Source: Yersinia artesiana (GTDB lineage Bacteria; Pseudomonadota; Gammaproteobacteria; Enterobacterales; Enterobacteriaceae). Taken from it: 41,345 bases of DNA. Below the pieces are notes generated by a model, which worked only from the letters and a program-made list of their open reading frames with translations, was not told the DNA's origin and ran no database searches. How positions within the stretch are numbered: position 1 is the stretch's first letter; each line of letters opens with the position of its first letter. Shown piece after piece: positions 1 through 7,249 of this stretch. The stretch spans positions 1 to 41,345 of the forward strand of contig NZ_CACVAD010000041.1 of assembly GCF_902726545.1 (NCBI RefSeq), written 5' to 3'. The position numbers and the translations under genes are program-made.

Positions 1-30
1 TTATTAGTGTGAAAAGACGAATCAATCAAC

Positions 31-72
31 TGTGATAATTATCACTTTATTATACGAGTTAAAAAGTAAAAT
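31..72 (+). promoter_or_regulatory. Candidate CRP site and promoter for the GH3-porin-NamZ cluster
   Basis: Positions 31-46 read TGTGATAATTATCACT, which is TGTGA-N6-TCAC, very close to the CRP consensus, and 32-45 is a perfect palindrome. A -10-like TAAAAT lies at 67-72, predicting a start near 79. That puts the centre of the CRP site at about -41, the class II geometry. No good -35 box is present, as expected for a CRP-dependent promoter. The match is seen in the sequence; the function is inferred. Confidence 0.5.
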
Positions 73-103
73 CGCCCGACAAACATAACTGATGGATAAG
101 TTA

Positions 104-1975
104 ATGAAAAAAATAATACCCGCAATTTTCTTATTTAGCACCTGTACTTACGCAGCTGTTATTCCAGATGCACAACTGAAAGAGATGTGGTTATCGCCAA
201 AAATATCTGCTGAAAAAATCATCTCTAAAATGAATTTTGAAGAAAAGTTAGGGCAAATATTAATGGTTGATATTCGCTCCTGGAACCATACTGATAACGA
301 TGATAAAACAGCATTCATTGAAATTAATGATACTGTCAGTAAGATGATTCGCGATTATCACTTAGGTTCAATTATTCTTTTTCGTGAAAATCTGATTGAT
401 ACACCACAAACAGTCGAGTTAATTAATAATCTTCAAAATGCGCGCAGTAATCTCCCTCTGTTTATTAGCACTGACCAAGAAGGGGGCTATGTCACTCGTT
501 TACGAGTGGGTACTGAAATGCCAGGGAATATGGCATTAGGGGCCACTGGGTCATCCAAGTTTGCTCAGCAAGCTGGAAGTATCCATGGCTATGAGTTATC
601 CAGCTTGGGCTTTAACTTTAATTTTGGCCCCGTAGTTGATGTTAACAATAATCAGAACAACCCCGTTATTGGCGTACGTTCTTATTCCGATGATCCTGTG
701 TTGGTGGGGGAATTAGCCCGCAGTTATATCAGTGGCATTCACAAATATAATGTACTCACCTCACTCAAACATTTTCCAGGCCATGGCAACGTTACCTCGG
801 ATACACACTTTTCCTTGCCGACAGTCAATATTGATAAAGCTGCATGGCAGCAAGTCGAACTGAAACCCTTTGTCGAAGTCATGCCAGTGACTGATGCCAT
901 TATGACTGCTCATGTGGTTGTGCCAGCCCTGGATGATTCAATGCTCACAAATATTAAGGGCGAAAAAGTGGGTACTCCAGCCACATTATCAAAGCCTATC
1001 CTGACCGACATCCTCCGCAATCAGCTAAAGTTTGATGGCTTGATCCTGACTGATGCTATGGATATGGGGGCGATTACCAGTAACTTTGATCGTAACTGGT
1101 CTATCAAACAGGCCATTATGGCTGGTAATGATATTGTCTTAATGCCAATGGAAATTAAGAATCGCACCAGTATTGAACAACTCAATGCACTTTATGTTTA
1201 TTTAAAAACTGAGGCCACAAAAGATCCTGCGCTTAAACAACGTATTGAAGATGCTGCACAGCGAGTCATTTATACCAAACTGAATAAGCGTATTTCTCCT
1301 GAGCCACATGATGTCGCTATTGCGGAAAAAGTTGTGGCATCGAAAAACCACAAGAATATTGAGAATTTCATTTCTGAACAGGCCATCACATTAATTAAAA
1401 ATGATAATGTTTTACCTTACCAAGTTAAGCCACAAAATAAGATAATGGTGTTCTCCGACGAGAAACCACGCAACGAACTCATTACTAAGCATCTAGATGA
1501 TATTGCTAATGAATTTCACGTTGATTTTTCCATTAAAAATCAAGTGATAAAACTGGATAAAAGTGATACCAGCTCTGAAGATCTCGCCAAACAAATTAAA
1601 GGTCAAGATCTTATCATTCTTGCTACCTATAATCTTAAACTCGATCCCATCAATGCACAGCGCATCATCGAAGAAGCTAATAAGGCTAATATTCCTCTGG
1701 TCGTTATATCTAGTCGCAATCCTTACGACATTGCTTACCTATCCGGTGTAAAGGCGAATATTGCTATTTATGGTATTACGGGGTTCGATGTGACCAATAA
1801 TGTGCGAAACAGTTTAGAAACTAATATCCGCAGTGGGCTAAGAACGCTATTTCAGGGGCCAAAAGGGAAATTAGATGTATTGGCAGAACCACATGGGAAA
1901 TTGCCGGTGGACATTAGAACTCCTGATAATAGCCAGATACTCTATCCACGTGGTTATGGATTAACGACGTTATAA
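104..1975 (+). CDS. Secreted two-domain beta-N-acetylglucosaminidase (NagZ-like, GH3)
   Basis: Predicted exported exo-beta-N-acetylhexosaminidase of glycoside hydrolase family 3, removing GlcNAc from peptidoglycan fragments. With the 104 start it has 623 residues. It begins with a signal peptide (MKKIIPAIFLFSTCTYA). DQEGG lies near residue 125 and KHFPGHG at about 222-228, followed by the D/H dyad (SDTH) typical of NagZ-type GH3 enzymes. LTDAMDMGAI near 316 carries the likely nucleophile Asp. A second, C-terminal GH3-type domain fills the last ~230 residues. Cytoplasmic enteric NagZ is about 340 residues with no signal peptide, so this resembles the longer secreted NagZ of Bacillus. ATG at 104 was preferred to ATG at 92 because a GGA-containing purine stretch (95-100) precedes it at usable spacing; the alternative adds MDKL. 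It is first in a three-gene unit with a porin and NamZ. The exact substrate is inferred. Confidence 0.85.
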   Translation: MKKIIPAIFLFSTCTYAAVIPDAQLKEMWLSPKISAEKIISKMNFEEKLGQILMVDIRSWNHTDNDDKTAFIEINDTVSKMIRDYHLGSIILFRENLIDTPQTVELINNLQNARSNLPLFISTDQEGGYVTRLRVGTEMPGNMALGATGSSKFAQQAGSIHGYELSSLGFNFNFGPVVDVNNNQNNPVIGVRSYSDDPVLVGELARSYISGIHKYNVLTSLKHFPGHGNVTSDTHFSLPTVNIDKAAWQQVELKPFVEVMPVTDAIMTAHVVVPALDDSMLTNIKGEKVGTPATLSKPILTDILRNQLKFDGLILTDAMDMGAITSNFDRNWSIKQAIMAGNDIVLMPMEIKNRTSIEQLNALYVYLKTEATKDPALKQRIEDAAQRVIYTKLNKRISPEPHDVAIAEKVVASKNHKNIENFISEQAITLIKNDNVLPYQVKPQNKIMVFSDEKPRNELITKHLDDIANEFHVDFSIKNQVIKLDKSDTSSEDLAKQIKGQDLIILATYNLKLDPINAQRIIEEANKANIPLVVISSRNPYDIAYLSGVKANIAIYGITGFDVTNNVRNSLETNIRSGLRTLFQGPKGKLDVLAEPHGKLPVDIRTPDNSQILYPRGYGLTTL

Positions 1976-1992
1976 AATTACGGACGGTGAAA

Positions 1993-3078
1993 ATGAATAT
2001 CTTAAAAGGACTTGTGGTTTTCAGCACACTAACAATGTGTACGACTGTATTAGCAGATGAATTTGAAACTGACTATGAACAGGAAATTTATAAATTAAAT
2101 AAGAGAATTCAACAAATAGAAAAAGAAAAAAAAGAAGTACAGGATAAGTTAAAGAAAAAAGTCTGGAACTTCGAAACTTATATAGGTGCAGAGCAAGAGA
2201 TAGACAGTGATGAAAGTTGGAAGTTTATTAAAGGTAGTATGGCAACCTCACCTTATGTTGGTGCCTATATTTATCAGAATGACTCACTGTGGCTATATGA
2301 CATTCAGTTTTTAAAAACATATCTGGATAATAATCCAGAGTATGATCGTACGCGTTGGCAGGCAGGAGTAACCAGAACTTTTCCTTTTACCTACGATGGT
2401 AAGAGTGGTAATGCGAAATTGCGCTTAGGTTATCGTAATGATAACTGGCATTATCCCTCAATAAGTAATCCGGCATTGGCTGACCCTGAGTACAAAGGGG
2501 ATGTTCGTAAAGGTGAAGAGCGGCATGAAATTTGGATCCGTCCACAGGCATATTATCAATATTCTGAGAATCTAAGTTTTAACGCCAGCTTATCATTTCG
2601 CTTGATTGATCGTAAATTGGATTATGCTCGCGCTAAAGGGAATTATGGCGTATACAAACGAGATTGGAGCCAAATAAATGAGCATTTTGCTGGTGCCAAT
2701 ATCACCTTTAATCAGAAGAATTCACTCTGGTTAAACTATTTGTATATTGATGAGCAATTGGTCAATACGCTTTATAACAAAGAGCATTTCTTATGGGGAA
2801 TTTATCGCCATAAGTTTGATAATGGTCTTCTGTTTATGCCTTATACGCGTCTGGCCCTGGTTAGAGGAACGCAAAGTTTTCGTGACTCGAATAATCATGA
2901 AACTGTACATAAAGAAAAGAATCGTAGTCGCTATGGTTTGCAGGTGCTCTATCCGTTAACGAAGCAGACTTCAATTTTTGCTGATACTTATTACCGCCCA
3001 GAGCAAACCTGGACTAACAGCAACAAAACCAGCAATAATTTTTGGTTTTGGGCTGTGGAGTTGAGACATAATTTCTGA
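1993..3078 (+). CDS. Outer-membrane beta-barrel porin, OmpG/KdgM-like
   Basis: A 361-residue exported protein with a signal peptide (about residues 1-21, ending VLA-DE). A short charged coiled-coil-like segment follows (about 25-55, rich in K/E/Q with heptad-like spacing), then a long stretch of alternating aromatic/polar strands. The last strand ends in FWFWAVELRHNF, a C-terminal Phe signature of outer-membrane barrels. The pattern resembles monomeric OmpG-type or oligosaccharide-specific porins, but the subfamily cannot be fixed by eye. ATG at 1993 has GGACGG just upstream; a GTG at 1987 is the alternative. It starts 17 bases after the GH3 stop and precedes namZ, so it probably admits the sugars or muropeptides that the two enzymes act on or release. 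The N-terminal coiled coil ahead of the barrel is unusual and might tether to peptidoglycan or trimerise (inference). Confidence 0.7.
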   Translation: MNILKGLVVFSTLTMCTTVLADEFETDYEQEIYKLNKRIQQIEKEKKEVQDKLKKKVWNFETYIGAEQEIDSDESWKFIKGSMATSPYVGAYIYQNDSLWLYDIQFLKTYLDNNPEYDRTRWQAGVTRTFPFTYDGKSGNAKLRLGYRNDNWHYPSISNPALADPEYKGDVRKGEERHEIWIRPQAYYQYSENLSFNASLSFRLIDRKLDYARAKGNYGVYKRDWSQINEHFAGANITFNQKNSLWLNYLYIDEQLVNTLYNKEHFLWGIYRHKFDNGLLFMPYTRLALVRGTQSFRDSNNHETVHKEKNRSRYGLQVLYPLTKQTSIFADTYYRPEQTWTNSNKTSNNFWFWAVELRHNF

Positions 3079-3130
3079 TATTTAATTAGATATATCAGAA
3101 CACCAATTTATTAATAGTGAGAGACTAGGG

Positions 3131-4462
3131 ATGGGGTATTTCCTGAGAATATTATTATGTCTGTATGGGCTGTTTATTATCACTGCTGCTCATGCCGGCG
3201 TTGCCCAAGAAATTATTTTAGGTGTTGATCAGGAAAATGTTTATGGACCACTGCTAAAAAATAAGCGCATTGGTTTAATGGTCAACCAAAGCTCGATTAA
3301 CAAGGAAGGGCGTCATACCGTCGATAAATTGTTATCCGAGCAAAATAAATTCCATTTTACAGTGACAAAGCTATTCTCTGTTGAACACGGTATCCGTGGG
3401 AATGCAGATGCCGGATTGGGGGATGATAATCACATCGATAAACAGAGCGGTCTCCCTATTATTTCTTTGTATGGAAGAGATAAAGATGGGCGAATGAGGG
3501 CACATCCCACTGAAGCGCAGTTATCTGATGTGGATATCGTTATTTATGATTTACAGGATGTTGGTGTTCGTTATTTTACCTACACTATTTCCATGCATCA
3601 TATGTTAGAAAGTCTGCAAAAATATCATAAACAATTTATGGTATTTGATCGGCCGAATCCACTCGGAAATCATGTTTATGGGCCAATTCTTGAAGAGGAG
3701 AATATTTCCGGAATTGGTATGCATCCTGTCCCTATGGTGCACGGGCTGACATCGGGAGAGTTTGCCCGCATGATAGTTAATGAAGGCTGGTTAACCCATT
3801 TCAATGATGCTAATTGGCAGGCATTTGGTATCAAAACTTACCAATTCCCGCCAAAGGATTTGACTATTATCGCCATGGGCAATTACACACATGATTCGCC
3901 TTATTCATTGCCGGTAAGACCTTCGCCCAATTTACGCAGTGATTTGTCTATTCAGCTTTATCCTTCTTTAGGATTATTCGAAGCAACCAGTGTCAATATG
4001 GGCCGAGGCTCAGACTATCCCTTTGAGCAGTTGGGTTTCCCATCCAGAAAGTTTTATATTAATACCTGCTATCACGTAGATATTAACCAGCAGAACACCG
4101 GGTGGCCGCAGGCGGGCAAAGAAGTGTGTGGTGAAAAGTTTACTGCCACCAATATAGCCGATATTAAACCGACGATACGTTACTTTGTTGAATGGTGGTT
4201 TAAATTTAAAGATGCAGGTTATCCCATGGTGATCCCTGCTCAGATGGAGGTAAATTATCTGGAACATCAGGAAGAGTATTTTCTAATACGCCCTACTTGG
4301 TTGGCTAAATTAACAGGTACGCGCAATCTGGTTAAATTAATGGAAGAAGCAGATAAGAAGAAATTAACTGTCGATGAGACCGTGAATTATCTGGAGTCTA
4401 ACTGGCAGTCCGATCTTGATAATTATCTGAAGTTACGTGAGAAGTATAAAATTTATCCGTAA
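3131..4462 (+). CDS. namZ: Exo-beta-N-acetylmuramidase NamZ-like (DUF1343, GH171)
   Basis: A 443-residue DUF1343/YbbC-family protein. The founding member, Bacillus subtilis NamZ, removes MurNAc from non-reducing ends of peptidoglycan glycan chains. A signal peptide (about residues 1-22, ending AHA) sends it out of the cytoplasm. Family signatures seen are GLMVNQSSI early, VEHGIRGNADAG near 85 (the usual EHG-RG motif), YDLQDVGVRYFTY near 140, DRPNPLG near 174, and RPSPNL near 263. Start ATG at 3131 follows AGGG. It lies 52 bases after the porin gene and is closed by a hairpin terminator. The nagZ-namZ pairing repeats the Bacillus arrangement: the secreted NagZ removes GlcNAc and NamZ removes the MurNAc so exposed. 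No MurNAc transporter or etherase gene is present in the window. Confidence 0.85.
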   Translation: MGYFLRILLCLYGLFIITAAHAGVAQEIILGVDQENVYGPLLKNKRIGLMVNQSSINKEGRHTVDKLLSEQNKFHFTVTKLFSVEHGIRGNADAGLGDDNHIDKQSGLPIISLYGRDKDGRMRAHPTEAQLSDVDIVIYDLQDVGVRYFTYTISMHHMLESLQKYHKQFMVFDRPNPLGNHVYGPILEEENISGIGMHPVPMVHGLTSGEFARMIVNEGWLTHFNDANWQAFGIKTYQFPPKDLTIIAMGNYTHDSPYSLPVRPSPNLRSDLSIQLYPSLGLFEATSVNMGRGSDYPFEQLGFPSRKFYINTCYHVDINQQNTGWPQAGKEVCGEKFTATNIADIKPTIRYFVEWWFKFKDAGYPMVIPAQMEVNYLEHQEEYFLIRPTWLAKLTGTRNLVKLMEEADKKKLTVDETVNYLESNWQSDLDNYLKLREKYKIYP

Positions 4463-4487
4463 ATCTTATTATTCTTCTTTGACGTTT

Positions 4488-4518
4488 GGGGTGACAGTGA
4501 AAGCTGCATCCCTTTTTT
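4488..4518 (+). terminator. Rho-independent terminator after namZ
   Basis: GGGGTGACAG pairs with CTGCATCCC across a TGAAAG loop, with one G-U pair and one bulged A, and is followed by TTTTTT at 4513-4518. It lies 26 bases after the namZ stop. Confidence 0.7.
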
Positions 4519-4565
4519 ATGATGATTACCTTGGGTAGCGTAATGGCTTATTCGTATCAAATAAA

Positions 4566-4597
4566 AAGGAGTCAGACGATTCCTCATCTAACTCCTT
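4566..4597 (-). terminator. Terminator of the interrupted tRNA-Ile gene (minus strand)
   Basis: AAGGAGT at 4566-4572 pairs with ACTCCTT at 4591-4597. On the minus strand the stem is followed by TTTTT, just downstream of the tRNA 3' end at 4606. Its position shows that sequence left of 4606 is the native downstream flank of the tRNA gene, that is, host chromosome rather than island. Confidence 0.7.
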
Positions 4598-4605
4598 GTT
4601 TTATA

Positions 4606-4652
4606 TGGTGGCCCCTACTGGACTTGAACCAGTGACCAAGCGATTATGAGTC
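4606..4652 (-). other. Attachment-site scar: 3' part of tRNA-Ile (CAU anticodon)
   Basis: Read on the minus strand, this is the 3' 47 bases of an enteric ileX/ileY-type tRNA: the CAU anticodon with the 3' half of its stem, the variable loop, the T-arm with TTCAAGT loop, the acceptor strand and an encoded CCA. Compared with the E. coli gene as I recall it, the T-stem end pair is A-T instead of G-C, a compensated change. The D-arm and 5' acceptor strand are absent: beyond 4652 (plus strand ATAAAATTGG onward) the sequence is not tRNA. This is the expected att half-site left by a tRNA-targeting integrase, whose gene follows 200 bases away. The partner site carrying the intact tRNA was not seen in the window. 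Confidence 0.85.
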
Positions 4653-4778
4653 ATAAAATTGGCATGTTTTTAATTGTTCGCCATTGTCTCTGTTTGTATT
4701 TTTAATTGTCTATAATCAATCGGTTATGAAGTTGTTTTTGTTTCTGATTGGTTCTCTTATTTCCCCATTGTACTATCC

Positions 4779-4825
4779 TTACCTGACCCGTTACCTGACC
4801 CGAAATGGGCATCGGGTCAGGTAAC
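4779..4825. repeat. Direct and inverted repeats upstream of the integrase gene
   Basis: TTACCTGACCCG occurs twice in direct tandem (4779-4790, 4791-4802). The second copy, extended to 13 bases (4790-4802), is perfectly inverted at 4813-4825 with a 10-base loop. The hairpin ends 25 bases before the integrase ATG and just upstream of its ribosome binding site. It could be an operator or arm-type recombinase/AlpA site, or an mRNA hairpin controlling integrase expression. The repeats are seen directly; the role is inferred. Confidence 0.8.
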
Positions 4826-4849
4826 GCTTATTCTCAGAAAGGTAAACTC

Positions 4850-6166
4850 ATGGCCGCTAATCTTACCGAGACTGCTATACGTGGATTGAAGACAAAAAGC
4901 ACGGCGTACTACGTGTGGAGCAACAGTGCTCAACGTGGTACTGGCAGGCTTGGTGTTAAGGTTCAGCCTTCAGGCAGCAAAGTTTTTTATTTCCGTTATT
5001 ACGTTGAGAAAGGGAAGAAAGAGAAGTTCATCCAGTTGGGCATCTGGCCTGAGATGAAACTGGTGACGGCCAATGAACTGGCGAAAAAGTACGGAGCCTG
5101 GCTTGTCGAAGGAAAGGAACCCCAGCAAGAGCTTGAGCAACAGCGCCTGGCCGAACAGCACATTATGCAGATCCATCGTTCTCAAGGATCGTTTGAAGAA
5201 CTGGTACATGGCTACGTTAACAAGATGAAGCTCGACAACAAGCGTACTTGGGCTGATGTATTGAAGCGCATGGAGCGAGAGTGCTACACCGTTATTCCTC
5301 GTGATACTAAAGCGAAGGACGTGACGCCTCTGCAGATCAAAACCATCCTCTCGGGTATTATCCAGCGTGATGCGGTGGTCCATGCGAACCGAGTTCGTTC
5401 TTATTTGATGGCGGCATTCAACTACGGTCTGAAAGCTGATAACGATCCGATGAATACCAGCGTGGGTATTACGTTCGGCCTTGAAGTTAACCCGGTATCG
5501 GCCATACCGAAGCAGTCTTCGGCGGAAAAAGTGGGTGATACATGGCTAACGCTGGAAGAGTTGCGTGTTGTCATGGAGCAGTTCGCAGAGGCCACCAATG
5601 TTGGGCCGCTGATGCAGCATTTAATCCGCTTCTGCGTTTATGCTGGTGGGCAGCGTCCATTTGAAATGATTGCCAGCCAGTGGAGTGCGATTGACTGGCA
5701 GCAAAAGACGCTCCTGGTCATTGCCGATGTATCGAAAAACAAGCGTGAGCACCTGATCCCGCTGACTGAATCGGCGCTACAGGAATTAGCTTCAGTGAAA
5801 GAGCTGACTAAGGAAAGTAACAGTCCCTATATTTTCCCGCTATCAACAAACGGTGAGCGCCCGGTGCGTACCGACAGTCTGGCGCGTTCCATCATGTATT
5901 TCCGGGCCTTTAATCCTGAGTTTAAAGTTTTCACGGCGCGAGATTTACGTCGGACCTGTAAAACGCTGATGGGAGAGGCGGGGATCAGCAAAGAGATCCG
6001 CGACCGTATTCAGAATCACGCTTTGAACGACGTCAGCTCGAAACACTATGACCGTTATGATTACCTGACTGAAAAGCGCAGGGCGCTTGAGATTTGGGAA
6101 GATAGAGTCAACAACTACCAGCGACAGCAGGAAAACAACGTTGTGAACTTGTTTGGACGGAGGTAA
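4850..6166 (+). CDS. int: P4-type tyrosine site-specific integrase
   Basis: A 438-residue tyrosine recombinase that would insert and excise the island at tRNA-Ile. The N-terminal DUF4102/SAM-like arm-binding region covers about residues 1-100, a core-binding helical region about 110-205, and the catalytic domain about 230-420. Catalytic residues visible are Arg269 (GGQRPFEM), Lys near 296 (VSKNKREH), ARDLRRT with Arg367 (Arg in place of the usual box II His), His390 (QNHAL) and the nucleophile Tyr400 (KHYDRYDY). ATG at 4850 (MAANLTE) has AGAAAGG upstream. An upstream in-frame ATG at 4805 lies inside the hairpin loop and was rejected. The gene is intact and full length. It is transcribed away from the att scar and followed 4 bases later by fic. 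Confidence 0.95.
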   Translation: MAANLTETAIRGLKTKSTAYYVWSNSAQRGTGRLGVKVQPSGSKVFYFRYYVEKGKKEKFIQLGIWPEMKLVTANELAKKYGAWLVEGKEPQQELEQQRLAEQHIMQIHRSQGSFEELVHGYVNKMKLDNKRTWADVLKRMERECYTVIPRDTKAKDVTPLQIKTILSGIIQRDAVVHANRVRSYLMAAFNYGLKADNDPMNTSVGITFGLEVNPVSAIPKQSSAEKVGDTWLTLEELRVVMEQFAEATNVGPLMQHLIRFCVYAGGQRPFEMIASQWSAIDWQQKTLLVIADVSKNKREHLIPLTESALQELASVKELTKESNSPYIFPLSTNGERPVRTDSLARSIMYFRAFNPEFKVFTARDLRRTCKTLMGEAGISKEIRDRIQNHALNDVSSKHYDRYDYLTEKRRALEIWEDRVNNYQRQQENNVVNLFGRR

Positions 6167-6170
6167 GGGC

Positions 6171-6785
6171 TTGTCAAAATATGAGCTTAATTCAGCAGAA
6201 GAGCGGTATCAGCCGGGCTCTGGGGACTTGGTGCTGGCTAATAAGCTGGGAATCATTGATGAACAGGAAATGGATACGCTGGAGTCTGGCCTGCTGCTGA
6301 TGCTGTATGAGCAGCTATTTATTGAGAGCCAGCCGCCTGAGGCGCTGGCTTTTGAGCACATCAGTAGGTGGCATCGTCAATGGCTGGGGAATGTGTACGA
6401 CTGGGCGGGGAGGCTGCGTAATGCCAACCTAACTAAGGGTGGCTTCCAGTTTGCTGCTGCCGACAGGATTCCTCTGCTTCTTGATGGTTTCGAGAGGCAG
6501 TTTCTCTCCCGAACTGGTGAACTGAAATCCCTGGCTCGCCCGGAGCTGGTTAGTTCTCTGGCTGAATGCCACGTGGAGTTTATTTTGATCCACCCATTCA
6601 GAGAAGGTAACGGGCGTCTGTCGCGGCTGCTTTGCGATGTACTGTCGGTTCAGGCAGGGAAGGGCTTACTGGATTACAGCCTGTGGGATGAGCACAAGGA
6701 GTTTTACTTCAAGGCAATACAGGCAGGCGTATCAGGGAACTACAGTCCCATGATGCAACTAGTGGGCGATATCTTGCCTGACTAA
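6171..6785 (+). CDS. fic: Fic/DOC-family protein (probable AMPylating toxin)
   Basis: A 204-residue Fic-fold protein. The motif HPFREGNGRLSR, with His141 as the catalytic base, is complete and matches the active HxFx(D/E)GNGRxxR consensus, so it should be able to transfer AMP from ATP to a protein target. The flap segment NLTKGGFQF (about 86-94) that docks the substrate is also present. No inhibitory helix motif of the (S/T)xxxE(G/N) type is evident within the protein, so control probably comes from a separate antitoxin. TTG at 6171 was chosen because GGAGGT sits six bases upstream; a TTG at 6153 would overlap the integrase and lacks such a site. It immediately follows int. Its stop overlaps by four bases the stop of a small convergent gene that may be its antitoxin. 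The target protein is unknown. Confidence 0.9.
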   Translation: MSKYELNSAEERYQPGSGDLVLANKLGIIDEQEMDTLESGLLLMLYEQLFIESQPPEALAFEHISRWHRQWLGNVYDWAGRLRNANLTKGGFQFAAADRIPLLLDGFERQFLSRTGELKSLARPELVSSLAECHVEFILIHPFREGNGRLSRLLCDVLSVQAGKGLLDYSLWDEHKEFYFKAIQAGVSGNYSPMMQLVGDILPD

Positions 6786-6940
6786 CGGGCGAGGCCAACG
6801 GCTTTCGCCTGTGCCTGGTTTTGTTTGAGTTGCTGCTCAATTTTTTGCACAGAAACGCCCGTTTCGATCGCGGTTGAGCTGGCAACGGAACGATAAATCT
6901 GGGCTTTTGTAACTTGCGGTGATGTTGATTGGCTACTCAT
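6782..6940 (-). CDS. Small antitoxin-like protein (VbhA-type candidate), convergent with fic
   Basis: A 52-residue ORF, MSSQSTSPQVTKAQIYRSVA at the start, with a strong AAGGAG seven bases before ATG and a well-formed promoter upstream. Residues 22-27 read STAIET followed by Gly, one residue away from the (S/T)xxxE(G/N) inhibition motif of Fic antitoxins. The C-terminal half (IEQQLKQNQAQAKA) is helix-forming. The gene is convergent with fic and the two stops overlap, which differs from the usual antitoxin-first operon. The signals show it is probably a real gene. The antitoxin role is inferred from the motif, size and neighbour, and a regulator or unrelated small protein remains possible. Confidence 0.6.
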   Translation of the reverse strand: MSSQSTSPQVTKAQIYRSVASSTAIETGVSVQKIEQQLKQNQAQAKAVGLAR

Positions 6941-6959
6941 CTGAGGACTCCTTATGCTA

Positions 6960-7025
6960 TCTGGCTATAATAGTGGTACAAGCTAAGTCTAGCAAGGTTG
7001 CTGAATGTGTTGTAAGACTTACAAC
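6960..7025 (-). promoter_or_regulatory. Promoter and palindromic operator of the small antitoxin-like gene
   Basis: On the minus strand a -35-like TTGCTA (6990-6995) is separated by exactly 17 bases from TATTAT (6967-6972), about 26 bases ahead of the ATG. Upstream, 7009-7025 is the perfect palindrome GTTGTAAG-A-CTTACAAC, a plausible operator. About 220 further bases (7026-7249) before the next gene are AT-rich with no other feature seen. Confidence 0.6.
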
Positions 7026-7249
7026 TACACCATAGTCGATTAGAAAAAATTTAATAATTGCTCGATACTTATTGAGCCTGCTCGGATTATATCTCATTAT
7101 CAATATGTAGTTTGTTAAAAGTGACATATGTAAAAAACTCCCATGTAAGTTGGATTTTTTAGTATTGTACTAATTAGTTATCAATTACAATGATAGCAAT
7201 GAATTAAAAAATACAAATGAATTAAGGTGTTGTGTGATGGGGGTTGGTA

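Noticed and set aside
4805..4849. An upstream in-frame ATG extending the integrase by 15 residues
   Set aside because: The ATG lies in the loop of the inverted repeat and has no ribosome binding site; ATG 4850 has one and matches the usual family start.
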